In this document: piece by piece, positions 1-7,972 of the stretch
Position numbering within the stretch: the stretch's first letter is position 1
Layout of the letters: each line of letters starts with the position of its first letter
Assembly (NCBI RefSeq): GCF_001482405.1
Contig: NZ_LPXO01000012.1
Location: 1 to 64,000 of the forward strand
DNA: 64,000 nt
Origin: Pseudoponticoccus marisrubri
GTDB lineage: Bacteria > Pseudomonadota > Alphaproteobacteria > Rhodobacterales > Rhodobacteraceae
Direction of reading: 5' to 3'
Translations under genes and position numbers: made by a program
Notes under the pieces: generated by a model
Seen by the model: only the letters and a program-made list of their open reading frames with translations
The model's database searches: none
What the model was told of the DNA's origin: nothing

Positions 1-812
1 TGGCGTCCCGTCCGCTCCGGCCGGCGTCCCGTGCAGCGCCTCAGCGCCGCCGGTGAAGGGGTATCTACGCCCAACAACAAAACCCCGCAAGCAGTTTTTT
101 CCGGATTCGTCATTTTTTCTTCAACCAAGCCGGAAAAATCAGCAAAACCAGAGACTTGCCAACCCGATTTTCCGCCAAAAACACCCCGAACACCCCCAAA
201 ACCCACGCCAGACCACCCCTCAAACCCACCATTCCCCGACTCGCCCGAACTTATCCACAAACTCACCCACAGACTCACACCAAAAACCCAGGCAAGACAG
301 CCGAGCCAACCGGGACTCAGGCCCGAACAAACCGACCAAACAAACGTCCAAAACGAAGGCGAAGAGTGCTACTTTGGAATTCGTGACCGACGCCCAGCCT
401 GTCCCTCCTCGCAGAGACCATGCGACCTGAACAATCGCGGAGGCCTCAGTTGCAAACCGGCTCATGAGCGATGTGAGTGCGCCCTTCATGTTCCGTCCAC
501 CAAGGTCCTGCGTCCCTCCTTCGGATATATTGGGAGTTGCTTGCGATATATGGTCGAGCATCGGGCGTGGCGCCTCGCTGCCCATACCCTCTGCTCTACG
601 ACAGCGGAGCGCTTTGCGCGCGGCCAACACTTGGCAACAACGCTAAATGGTAGCGCTGCTCTCTGAACCAACCGTTCCGGCGGATTGGAAGGCCGATAAT
701 CCAGTCGTCACCGGGCTCATGGCCTCATCGATCCACCGGATTTTTTTTGGCTTAGAAAGCCTTGCGGGTTGGATACGCCCGACGGCAACCGCCGCAATAC
801 TACCGAACACCC
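1..812. other. Non-coding stretch with A/C-rich tract
   Basis: No convincing gene is visible in these 812 bases. Open frames exist on both strands but none resembles a known family, has a good ribosome site or keeps coding-like composition. From about 150 to 360 the plus strand is strikingly rich in A and C and poor in G and T. A 10-base direct repeat GGCGTCCCGT lies at 2-11 and 23-32. A 9-base inverted pair TTTTTCCGG / CCGGAAAAA lies near 95-103 and 131-139. A short GGCTT/AAGCC hairpin follows an eight-T run near 741-762. The stretch ends at the 3' end of the ugp-operon nuclease-like gene. Confidence 0.6.
251..259 (+). other. Perfect DnaA-box sequence
   Basis: TTATCCACA matches the DnaA-box consensus exactly. 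It lies inside the A/C-rich non-coding tract. A single box is not evidence of an origin; no cluster of boxes, dnaA, or parAB gene is visible here. Confidence 0.35.
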
Positions 813-1820
813 CTACACCTGTCCCAGACGTACCTCGGCCACCACGCATTCATGGTCGGACAGGGGTGTGCCATCCGGGCCGAGCGATGCCAGTAGCGGG
901 CCTGCTTGGCCGGTTACGTCACGGGCGCAGAACCAGTCCAGTTTCATCCGGCGCGACGGGTGGGGGGTGATGAGGCTGGCGCGGGTGGTCACGCCCTCCG
1001 GGGTCAGGTCCCAGTGGTAGCCTCGGGCGCGGGCGGCGTCGAACAAGGTCTCGCGCTGCCAGTCGAAATCGGGTGGCAGGTGGTTGCCGGTATTGAGGTC
1101 TCCGCCGATCACCACCGGCAGGTCCGGCGCAAAGGCGTCCACCGCGTCCATCAGCCGGTCGAACTGGGCGCCGCGGTGGGCGACGCCGGCATTGCTTTCG
1201 AGGTGGGTGGAGACGACGCAGAGCGGGCCGGCCTCGGTCGGGACGGTCGCGGCTACGGCCATGCGCCCGCCAAGGCGCGGCTGCTCGGGATCGGTGGCGT
1301 TCTCGCCGGGCATGAACCAATGGCCGTGGTCGTCCAGCCGGATCAGCGTGGCGCGCTCGAAGGGCACCGTCGAAAGGATGGCATTGCCGTGAAAGCCGAG
1401 GCTGTTGAAATCATCCTTGCAGAATTTCCGCTCGGTCGGCCCGCCAAGGCCCAGCTCGAAGAACTCCACCCCGTAAGCGTAGTGCATGCCCAGCCCGGCC
1501 GCCATTTCGGCGGTGGTGTTGCGCTGGCCGGTGCGGGACATGCCGTGATCGACCTCGCTCAGAAGCACGATCCCGGGGTAATGCGGCGCCAGCAGGGCCG
1601 CGCTCGCCTCGGGGAAAAGGCAGCGCTCCATGTTCCACGCGGCGATGTTGAACCCGGCGGGCAGCGTTTCGGCCGTGCCCGTCCCGCTGAGTTCCAGCGC
1701 GTGCATGGCCTCGGTCTCGGCCAGCAGGGCGCGGTGCAGTGCCTCGGTCCGGGTGCCGGTCAGGATGCGGTCCCGGATGGAGTCAGGCACCGCGGGGAGT
1801 TTGGGCAGGAGCGCGGTCAC
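813..1820 (-). CDS. Endonuclease/exonuclease/phosphatase-family hydrolase, last gene of the ugp operon
   Basis: A 335-residue cytoplasmic protein without signal peptide. The metal-dependent EEP-fold motifs occur in order: NIAAWNMER with Asn63, Glu89 in [13 protein letters not shown] from His144, THLES near 205, GGDLN with Asp241 and Asn243, LDW near 295, and the terminal SDH at 321-323. The family cleaves phosphodiester or phosphomonoester bonds in nucleic acids, lipids or sugars. The start is GTG, overlapping the ugpC stop in GTGA, so the two genes are translationally coupled. In enterobacterial ugp operons this place belongs to UgpQ, a TIM-barrel glycerophosphodiesterase. By context this enzyme may cleave imported glycerophosphodiesters, but that is inference; the substrate cannot be read from the sequence. 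Confidence 0.8.
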   Translation of the reverse strand: MTALLPKLPAVPDSIRDRILTGTRTEALHRALLAETEAMHALELSGTGTAETLPAGFNIAAWNMERCLFPEASAALLAPHYPGIVLLSEVDHGMSRTGQRNTTAEMAAGLGMHYAYGVEFFELGLGGPTERKFCKDDFNSLGFHGNAILSTVPFERATLIRLDDHGHWFMPGENATDPEQPRLGGRMAVAATVPTEAGPLCVVSTHLESNAGVAHRGAQFDRLMDAVDAFAPDLPVVIGGDLNTGNHLPPDFDWQRETLFDAARARGYHWDLTPEGVTTRASLITPHPSRRMKLDWFCARDVTGQAGPLLASLGPDGTPLSDHECVVAEVRLGQV

Positions 1821-2869
1821 AGTCGGTGTCCTTTCTCGGCGCAGAAGAGGTTCACGGCGCCGGGCCGGGCCGACAGCCGCGCCGGGCCGGTGCCCACCTC
1901 GGTGTCCTTTGAGACGGAGACCGTGAAGGGCTGCTCCGAGAGGCGGCCATGCAGCAGGCGGTGGGCGCCAAGCTCTTCGACGATCTCGATATCGAAAGCG
2001 ATGGGGCCCGCGCCATCGAGCGCCATGTCCTCGGGCCGCAGGCCGAGCAGGACGGGGCGGTTGCTCTCGGTGTCGAGCGGCACCGGAACCGCCTGCCCGC
2101 CATCGAGCGCCACCGCGCCGTTGCCCGTGCCCCGCCCAGACAGCAGGTTCATCGGCGGCGCACCCATGAAGCTGGCCACAAAGGTCGATGCCGGGCGGTG
2201 ATAGATCTCGGACGGGGTGCCGATCTGCTCGATCCGGCCGTCATTCAGCACGAAGATGCGGTCGGCCATGGTCATCGCCTCGACCTGGTCATGGGTGACA
2301 TAGACCGAGGTCACGCCAAGCCGGCGTTGCAGGGCGCGGATCTCGATGCGCATCTGGTTGCGCAGCTTGGCATCGAGATTGGAGAGCGGCTCGTCGAAGA
2401 GGAAGAGCGCCGGGTCGCGGACGATGGCGCGACCCATGGCGACGCGCTGGCGCTGCCCGCCCGAGAGCTGCGACGGGCGACGGTCGAGATAGTCGGTCAG
2501 GTTCAGCATCTCGGCCGCCTGCGTGACCCGCTGGGCAATCTCGCCGGCGGGTACCTTGCGGTTGCGCAGACCGTAGGCGATGTTCTTGCGCACGGTCATG
2601 TGCGGGTAGAGCGCGTAGTTCTGGAACACCATCGCGATGTCGCGATGCGCGGGGTCCACGTCATTGACCACCCGGTCACCGATCCGCATCTCTCCGGTGG
2701 TGATCTCCTCGAGCCCCGCGATCATGCGCAACAGCGTGGACTTGCCGCAGCCGGAGGGACCGACAAGGACGACGAACTCGCCCGGCTCGATCTCGAAGCT
2801 GCAGGGATGCACGGCGGTGAAGCCGTTGGGATAGGTCTTGCTCAGGTCGGTGACGCTCAACTGGGCCAT
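1817..2869 (-). CDS. ugpC: sn-glycerol-3-phosphate importer ATP-binding protein UgpC
   Basis: A 350-residue ABC ATPase of the MalK/UgpC group that powers uptake through UgpA/UgpE. It shows Walker [10 protein letters not shown] near 38-46, the Q-loop, signature [13 protein letters not shown], Walker B LFLFDEP and the H-loop THDQ. The C-terminal third carries the OB-type regulatory domain with the LGLRPEDM motif typical of this group. It lies 12 bases downstream of ugpE and overlaps the next gene by four bases. Sugar-specific MsmK/ThuK proteins look very similar. The assignment to glycerol-3-phosphate rests on the UgpB-like binding protein and the Pho boxes at the head of the operon. Confidence 0.85.
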   Translation of the reverse strand: MAQLSVTDLSKTYPNGFTAVHPCSFEIEPGEFVVLVGPSGCGKSTLLRMIAGLEEITTGEMRIGDRVVNDVDPAHRDIAMVFQNYALYPHMTVRKNIAYGLRNRKVPAGEIAQRVTQAAEMLNLTDYLDRRPSQLSGGQRQRVAMGRAIVRDPALFLFDEPLSNLDAKLRNQMRIEIRALQRRLGVTSVYVTHDQVEAMTMADRIFVLNDGRIEQIGTPSEIYHRPASTFVASFMGAPPMNLLSGRGTGNGAVALDGGQAVPVPLDTESNRPVLLGLRPEDMALDGAGPIAFDIEIVEELGAHRLLHGRLSEQPFTVSVSKDTEVGTGPARLSARPGAVNLFCAEKGHRL

Positions 2870-2881
2870 TGCTGCTGCTTT

Positions 2882-3781
2882 CTACTTGTCCGTTTCCGTC
2901 AGGCCCTTCACGAACCAGCTCTGGAAGGTGACGACGATGGCGACGGGCGGGATCATGGCGATGAGGGCCAGTGCCATGGCGCGGCCGTAATCGGGAATCT
3001 CCGAGCCCTCGGCGATGGCCTGCACGATCTGGCGGATGCCGCGCACGAGGGTGAACAGGCTTTCCTCGGTGGTGATCAGGGTCGGCCAGAGATACTGGTT
3101 CCAGCCATAGACGAACATGATGATGAAGATGGCCGCGATCATGGTCCGCGAGAGCGGCACGAGGATGTCGACGAAGAACTTGAACGGTCCGGCCCCGTCG
3201 ATGCGCGCGGCCTCGACCAGTTCTTCGGGCACCGACATGAAGAACTGCCGGAAGAAGAAGGTGCCGGTGGCCGAGGCCAGCAGCGGCACGATCAGCCCGG
3301 TATAGCTGTTGGTCAGCCCCATGCCCTGGATCACCTCGTAGGACGGCACGATCCGCACCTCCAGCGGCAGAAGCAGCGTGGTGAAGATCACCCAGAAGGC
3401 CAGCGTGGCAAAGCGCAGACGGAAATAGACGATCGCGTAGGCCGCCATCATCGACAGGATGATCTTGCCCACGGCAAAGCCGACGCCGAGGATGAAGGAA
3501 TTCATCAGCATCGTCGCGCCGGTGATGTCGCCGGTGAAGCCGCCGGGTTCGAACATGGCGGCGTTGAAATTGGTCAACGTCTCGCTGCCGAAGGCCCATT
3601 GCAGCCCCTCGCGCTGGATCAGCACCTTGTCATGGCTGGCCGTGGTCAGCGCCAGGAAGATCGGCGTCAGCATGAACAGCGCGCCGCAGATCAGCACCGC
3701 GTGGTCCAGCACGGTTTCCAGCTTGAGCCGGCGCCGGCGCGGCGTGACGGCAGAGACGGGGGCGGTATCGGTCGCGGTCAT
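2882..3781 (-). CDS. ugpE: sn-glycerol-3-phosphate importer permease UgpE
   Basis: A 299-residue inner-membrane permease of the MalG/UgpE type with six predicted membrane segments after a short basic N-terminus. The cytoplasmic EAA loop, EELVEAARIDGAGPF, contacts the ATPase. It starts 11 bases after the ugpA stop and is followed 12 bases later by ugpC, so the genes form one transcript. The length is normal for the family. Confidence 0.85.
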   Translation of the reverse strand: MTATDTAPVSAVTPRRRRLKLETVLDHAVLICGALFMLTPIFLALTTASHDKVLIQREGLQWAFGSETLTNFNAAMFEPGGFTGDITGATMLMNSFILGVGFAVGKIILSMMAAYAIVYFRLRFATLAFWVIFTTLLLPLEVRIVPSYEVIQGMGLTNSYTGLIVPLLASATGTFFFRQFFMSVPEELVEAARIDGAGPFKFFVDILVPLSRTMIAAIFIIMFVYGWNQYLWPTLITTEESLFTLVRGIRQIVQAIAEGSEIPDYGRAMALALIAMIPPVAIVVTFQSWFVKGLTETDK

Positions 3782-3792
3782 CGTCTCTCTCC

Positions 3793-4674
3793 TCAGGTAT
3801 AATGGATGCGGCGTTCGAGCAGGCGGAACTGAAACACGGTCAGGATCAGGACCAGCACCATCAGGACCACCGACTGCGCCGCCGAGCCGCCGATGTCATT
3901 GCCCCGGAAGCCGTCGATGAAGACCTTGTAGACAAGGGTCATCGGGTTGGAGGCGGGGTTGTTCTTCACCAGCGTGTCGATGATGCCGAACGTGTCGAAC
4001 AGCGAATAGGTGATGTTGATGATCAGCAGGAAGAAGGCGGTGGGCGCCAGCAGCGGGAAGGTCACCTCCCAGAAGCGGCGAAAGCCCGAAGGATTGTCGA
4101 TCCGGGCGGCTTCCAGCACCGGCTTGGGGATCGACTGAAGCCCGGACAGGAAGAAGATGAAGTTCACCGGCGTCTGGATCCAGACCGACACGACCACCAT
4201 GGCCAGCGCGGTATCGCTGTAGGAGACGCCAAGCCGGTAGTCATATCCCAGCGCGGCAAAGAGATCGGTGATGGCGCCGATATTCTGGTCGAACAGCGCC
4301 ACGCCGATCAGACCAGCGACCGGCGGCGCCACCGCGTAGACCCACATCAGCAGGGTGCGATAGGTCCGGGCACCGCGGATGACCTTGTCCGCCTTCACCG
4401 CCAAGAGCAGCGCAAGCCCCAGCGAGAGGCCGGTAACCAGCAGGGTGAAGACCAGCGTGAACCGGGCCACGCGCATGTATTCCGACGAGGTCCAGAGCCG
4501 CGTGTAATTGTCCATGCCGACGAATTGCGACCCGAAGCCGAAAGGATCCTGAAGGTAGAAGGAGGAATGCACCGCGTTCCAGGCCGGCCAGTAGAAGAAG
4601 ATCGCGATGATCGTGAGCTGCGGAACCAGCAGCATGACGGGCAGCAGGCGATGATCGAAACGGGCGCGTTTCAT
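3793..4674 (-). CDS. ugpA: sn-glycerol-3-phosphate importer permease UgpA
   Basis: A 293-residue inner-membrane permease of the MalF/UgpA type. The N-terminal segment LPVMLLVPQLTIIAIFFYWPAW is the usual first helix, and the EAA loop reads PVLEAARIDNPSGF. It pairs with UgpE to form the translocation pore. It is second in the operon, separated from ugpB by 72 bases that hold a stem-loop. Confidence 0.85.
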   Translation of the reverse strand: MKRARFDHRLLPVMLLVPQLTIIAIFFYWPAWNAVHSSFYLQDPFGFGSQFVGMDNYTRLWTSSEYMRVARFTLVFTLLVTGLSLGLALLLAVKADKVIRGARTYRTLLMWVYAVAPPVAGLIGVALFDQNIGAITDLFAALGYDYRLGVSYSDTALAMVVVSVWIQTPVNFIFFLSGLQSIPKPVLEAARIDNPSGFRRFWEVTFPLLAPTAFFLLIINITYSLFDTFGIIDTLVKNNPASNPMTLVYKVFIDGFRGNDIGGSAAQSVVLMVLVLILTVFQFRLLERRIHYT

Positions 4675-4698
4675 GGCGGGCTCCGGCTTTGAACGGGA

Positions 4699-4727
4699 TC
4701 GGCGGCCACGCAGAGCGCGGCCGCCGA
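4699..4727 (-). other. Intercistronic stem-loop between ugpB and ugpA
   Basis: Arms TCGGCGGCC (4699-4707) and GGCCGCCGA (4719-4727) are perfectly complementary around an 11-base loop, with no T-run. Hairpins between binding-protein and permease genes often protect the upstream mRNA, so the binding protein is made in excess, as in malE-malF. That role is inferred here. Confidence 0.55.
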
Positions 4728-4746
4728 AACAGGGTATTGGAAAGGA

Positions 4747-6045
4747 TCAGGACTGGGTCTGGGCAAAGCGCGCCAGCAGCGCGTCGGCTTCCTTCTTGAT
4801 CGCGGCAAAGGCGTCATCGACCGAGGTCTCGCCCGTCAGCAGGCGGGTATATTCGCGGTTCATCACGTCGCGGATCTGGACGTAGAAGCCCATGCGGTAG
4901 CCGCGGGTGTTCTCGCCGGCCGGCAGCGACAGCTGCTGGATGCCGACCTCGGCCGCCGGGAAACGGTCGTAATGGCCGTCTTCCTTGGCCAGCTCATAGG
5001 CGGCGGTGGTGATCGGAACGTAGCCGGTTTCCTTGTGCCACATGTACTGGACTTCCGGCGAGGTCAGGTAGCGGAAGAACTCTGCCGTCGCCTTGTTTTC
5101 CTCGTCCGAATGGCCGGACATGGCGAAGTTGGCCGCGCCGCCGATGAAGGTCTGCTTCGGCTCGGTGGTGATCTTCTCCCAGTAGGGCAGATAGGTGGCG
5201 GAGAAGTCGAAATCCGCCTTCTGCGCCAGACCGCCGAAGGAGCCCGACGAGCCCAGCCACATGGCGACGTCACCCTGCTCGAACGGCTTGGCGTTGTCGT
5301 CCCAGGCCGCGCCGTAGAAGCCGAACAGGCCGTCATCGACCCACGACTTGAACGAGGCGAAGTGTTCCTTGATCTCGGGCGCGTCCATGTTGATCGTCAC
5401 GTTGACGCTGTCGAACCCGTTATTGTCCGAGGCAAACGGCAGGTTGTGGCGCGAGAAGAAGTTCTCGGTGAAGATCCAGGGCATGTGCGACTGGGTCATC
5501 GGGATGTAGCCGGCTTCCTTGAGCGCGGGGGCGGTCACCGACTCGAACTCTTCCCAGGTCTTCGGCGGGGTCACGCCGGCCTCTTCGAGCGCCTCGGTGT
5601 TGTAGTACATGATGGGCGAGGAGGAGTTGAACGGCATGCCGATCATCTTGCCGTCGCTGTCGGCATAGAAGTAGCGCACGCCCGAGATGTAATCTTCGAT
5701 GTCGAAGGGCACGTCATTGGCCTTCAGCAGGTCCTCGACCGGCAGAACGGCGCCCGGGGCGGCGATCACGGTGGCGGCGCCGGCATCGAAGACCTGCACG
5801 ATGTTGGGCTGCTCGCCGGCACGGAAGGCGGCGATGGTCGCGGTCAGGGTCTCTTCATAGGTGCCCTTGAACACGGGGGTGATCGTGTAGTCGTCCTGGC
5901 TGGCGTTGAAGTCGCTGGCGATCTGGTTGACGACTTCGCCCAGCTGGCCGCCCATGCCGTGCCACCAGGTGATCTCGGTTTCCGCGAAGGCCGGCAGGGT
6001 CAGGCCGACGAGGGCGCCTGCCGAAAGAATGGTCGTGCTTTTCAT
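4747..6045 (-). CDS. ugpB: sn-glycerol-3-phosphate-binding periplasmic protein UgpB
   Basis: A 432-residue periplasmic binding protein that captures glycerol-3-phosphate or glycerophosphodiesters for UgpAEC. The signal peptide ends at AFA, residue 21. After it comes WWHGMGGQLGEVV, close to the FWHSMEGELGKEV opening of E. coli UgpB. Further UgpB-like stretches are FNSSSPIMYYN, NNGFD and the C-terminal HKETGYVPIT. The start at 6045 is chosen over an in-frame one 13 codons upstream because it has a GGAG eight bases ahead and directly begins the signal peptide. It heads the operon, downstream of two Pho boxes. Confidence 0.88.
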   Translation of the reverse strand: MKSTTILSAGALVGLTLPAFAETEITWWHGMGGQLGEVVNQIASDFNASQDDYTITPVFKGTYEETLTATIAAFRAGEQPNIVQVFDAGAATVIAAPGAVLPVEDLLKANDVPFDIEDYISGVRYFYADSDGKMIGMPFNSSSPIMYYNTEALEEAGVTPPKTWEEFESVTAPALKEAGYIPMTQSHMPWIFTENFFSRHNLPFASDNNGFDSVNVTINMDAPEIKEHFASFKSWVDDGLFGFYGAAWDDNAKPFEQGDVAMWLGSSGSFGGLAQKADFDFSATYLPYWEKITTEPKQTFIGGAANFAMSGHSDEENKATAEFFRYLTSPEVQYMWHKETGYVPITTAAYELAKEDGHYDRFPAAEVGIQQLSLPAGENTRGYRMGFYVQIRDVMNREYTRLLTGETSVDDAFAAIKKEADALLARFAQTQS

Positions 6046-6280
6046 CTCGAGCTCCAGTTGTCGCAATGTGCCGTCAGGGCACAAAGGGAGAGGTCCGCGC
6101 GGATCGCCCCACGCGGGTCAAAAAAGGTCCATGGCTGCGCATGGGCAGCTTTCCTGCGTTGGGGAAGTACCCTCAACGCATTGGAAACAAATCCAGAAAC
6201 TCCGGCGTCGCCGAGAATCCCGCGTTCGGGACTCCCGATGATCCGGCAGATCTGCATGCGTGCTCACCTAGGCCAGAGAC

Positions 6281-6321
6281 GTGACGCTCATGTGACAGCT
6301 TGCGTGAAAGATTGATGACAT
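6281..6321 (-). promoter_or_regulatory. Tandem Pho boxes upstream of ugpB
   Basis: Read on the minus strand, four half-sites follow each other: ATGTCAT (6321-6315), CTTTCAC (6310-6304), CTGTCAC (6298-6292) and GCGTCAC (6287-6281). Successive starts are 11, 12 and 11 bases apart, the helical phasing of PhoB direct repeats (consensus CTGTCAT with 4-base spacers). They lie about 240 bases before the ugpB start. Induction by PhoB at low phosphate is therefore likely and fits the operon. Confidence 0.7.
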
Positions 6322-6525
6322 CGCACTGACCGACCGGGGGAACGCGACACCTCCGAGAACGCGCCCGGGGGGCGTCGACGAAGCATCACGACGACGGACG
6401 GGGCATCGCACGCGGACATGCGCAGATCGGCTCTCTCGCGTGCCGCCTCCCGTACGGCCCATGTCGATCCAAGCGTGCGCGCACGCCTTCAAACTCGCCG
6501 TACAGCCGGGACAAAGCCCCAACGC

Positions 6526-6711
6526 GCTCGCCGCAGCCTCGACCTCGCTCCCGAAGGCCTCGCAATCCGCGCCACGGGCCTGAGTGCCGCGTTCGACGAA
6601 GGCGACACCGCCGAGATCACGCTGCTGACCTCAGCCGGGGACATCGCGTTGACGGTGGCCGTTGAAGCCGCCGACGCCCGCCAACACAGCCACGCCGGCC
6701 ACAGTCACTGA
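6526..6711 (+). pseudogene. Remnant of a PCu(A)C-type copper chaperone
   Basis: The frame reads LDLAPEGLAIRATGL, then FDEGDTAEITLL, and ends in a histidine-rich HSHAGHSH. This follows the C-terminal third of periplasmic PCu(A)C copper chaperones, where the pattern is LxPGGxHxMxMGLxxPxxEGDTVxxTL. The copper-binding HxM is replaced by AIRA, and nothing before about 6520 resembles the rest of the family in any frame, nor is there a signal peptide. An in-frame ATG exists at 6418, but the sequence it adds looks random. I read it as a decayed gene; a short divergent protein is the alternative. Confidence 0.4.
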
Positions 6712-6802
6712 CGCGGTCCGGACGCTTGCGTCTCTGATTTCCGTTGGTGGCTTGCGTGAGCAGGCGTATCGTCGGGGTGCAGGTGTCGGGAAAGGGAGCC
6801 GC

Positions 6803-7204
6803 ATGCTGGAACTGATCAACGTATGTGTCGCGGCGCTGGTGGCCTTTGTCGCCGGGGCGGGGTGGTACATGGCGCTGGCCGAGCCGTGGATGCAGGCCTC
6901 GGGGATTGCGCGGGGTCCGGACGGGCAGCCCGAGGGCGGCGGCATGAAACCCTCGGTCATGGTGCTGACCTTCGTCATGCAGCTGGTCGTGGCCGGCATG
7001 ATGCGCCATGTCTTCGTGCTGGGCGGGATCGACACGCTTGGCGCGGGACTGGTCGGCGGGCTGGGGATCGGGCTGTTCCTGATCGCGCCGTGGATCGCGC
7101 TGAACAATGCCAACGCGATGAAACCGGCCAAGCTGACGCTGATCGATGGCGGCTATGCCACGCTGGCCTGCATGCTGATGGGCGGGGTGCTGACGCTTTT
7201 CTGA
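6803..7204 (+). CDS. DUF1761 family membrane protein
   Basis: A 133-residue integral membrane protein with four hydrophobic segments, about residues 4-22, 48-70, 75-98 and 113-131. The opening LVAFVAGAGWYMALAEPWMQ, the central MVLTFVMQLVVA and the closing GGYATLACMLMGG match the DUF1761 pattern. Function is unknown. The start at 6803 follows an AAAGGGAG ribosome site by four bases; an upstream in-frame ATG at 6662 would add 47 residues without membrane character and run into the remnant gene, so it was rejected. Confidence 0.75.
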   Translation: MLELINVCVAALVAFVAGAGWYMALAEPWMQASGIARGPDGQPEGGGMKPSVMVLTFVMQLVVAGMMRHVFVLGGIDTLGAGLVGGLGIGLFLIAPWIALNNANAMKPAKLTLIDGGYATLACMLMGGVLTLF

Positions 7205-7262
7205 CGCCGCCACGGACGCGACACGGCGCACCCGGCACAACCCAAGAACGGGAGATCCGGCC

Positions 7263-7313
7263 ATGACCGGACCCCCCGTTCCCCCACGTGCTCCCTACGC
7301 ACCACACGTGTAA
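7263..7313 (+). CDS. Possible 16-residue peptide ORF
   Basis: ATG at 7263 is preceded by GGGAGA with eight bases of spacing. It encodes a 16-residue proline-rich peptide ending PRAPYAPHV before TAA. It lies in the 209-base gap between the DUF1761 gene and the convergent DUF2853 gene, downstream of the 12-mer GCACAACCCAAG. There is no homology evidence; only the ribosome site supports it. Confidence 0.15.
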   Translation: MTGPPVPPRAPYAPHV

Positions 7314-7413
7314 CGAAATCTGGGTTCCGGCCGTTCTGGCCGCGTTGACCTGAGCTTAGCCGCCGGGTCCGCGCCGTTCAACGCGCGAATGCCGACAATT
7401 GGAACGACCCGGC

Positions 7414-7755
7414 CTAGCCGTAGACCGCGTCCTTGCCGAAATGCTTGGTCAGCATGTAGTAGATCACGGCGCGGTACTTGTTGCGCTCGGAGCGGCCATA
7501 GGTCTCGATCACCTGGTTGATCGCATCCATCAGCTCGGGGCTGTCGGTCAGGCCCAGCTTCTTGATCAGGAAGTTCTCCTTGACGGTCTCCAGCTCGTGC
7601 GGCTGGCCAGCCGCGACGGTCGAGGCGTCGGGGTTGTAGATCGCCGGGCCGCAGCCGATGGTCACCTTGCGCAGAAGCGCCATGTCGGGCTCCATCCCGC
7701 ATTTCTCGCGCAGCTCGGCCGCGTATTTCTCGATCAGCTCGTCACGTCGTCCCAT
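7414..7755 (-). CDS. DUF2853 family protein
   Basis: A 113-residue soluble protein, the usual size for DUF2853. Recognisable stretches are LIEKYAAEL near the start, VTIGCGPAIYNPDA in the middle and RAVIYYMLTKHFGK near the end. The function is unknown. The start at 7755 is set by an AGGA eight bases upstream; the frame stays open far upstream but only as the complement of the sulfotransferase gene. An eight-base inverted repeat, GCCGGGTC/GACCCGGC (7362-7413), begins right after its stop codon. Confidence 0.75.
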   Translation of the reverse strand: MGRRDELIEKYAAELREKCGMEPDMALLRKVTIGCGPAIYNPDASTVAAGQPHELETVKENFLIKKLGLTDSPELMDAINQVIETYGRSERNKYRAVIYYMLTKHFGKDAVYG

Positions 7756-7972
7756 GGGTCTTCCTCTGCCGTGCCGGGCGCCTGCCGCGCCGCTGTCCTC
7801 GTCCCGAAGCCCCGCCGGGGCCCCATGCGAATCGTTGCCGACAAATGAAATTCTGACAATGGGAAATATCCCGGCGCTTTCCCGCATCGCGGCTTCGCAG
7901 GACCGGCGCGGGCGGCTATGCTGGGGCGGCGCGCCGGGCCGGACCGGCTCGCCAGCGCCGGAAAGGGCCCCA

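Noticed and set aside
251-259. Origin of replication at the DnaA box
   Set aside because: One box without a cluster, AT-rich unwinding element or origin-linked genes in view is not enough.
220-630. A 136-codon minus-strand frame in the first non-coding stretch
   Set aside because: No ribosome site, no recognisable domain, and it crosses the A/C-rich tract whose bias explains its odd Val/Gly composition.
741-765. Eight-T run with a short hairpin as a terminator
   Set aside because: The T-run comes before the hairpin on the plus strand, and on the minus strand the hairpin is followed by A; neither order fits a terminator.
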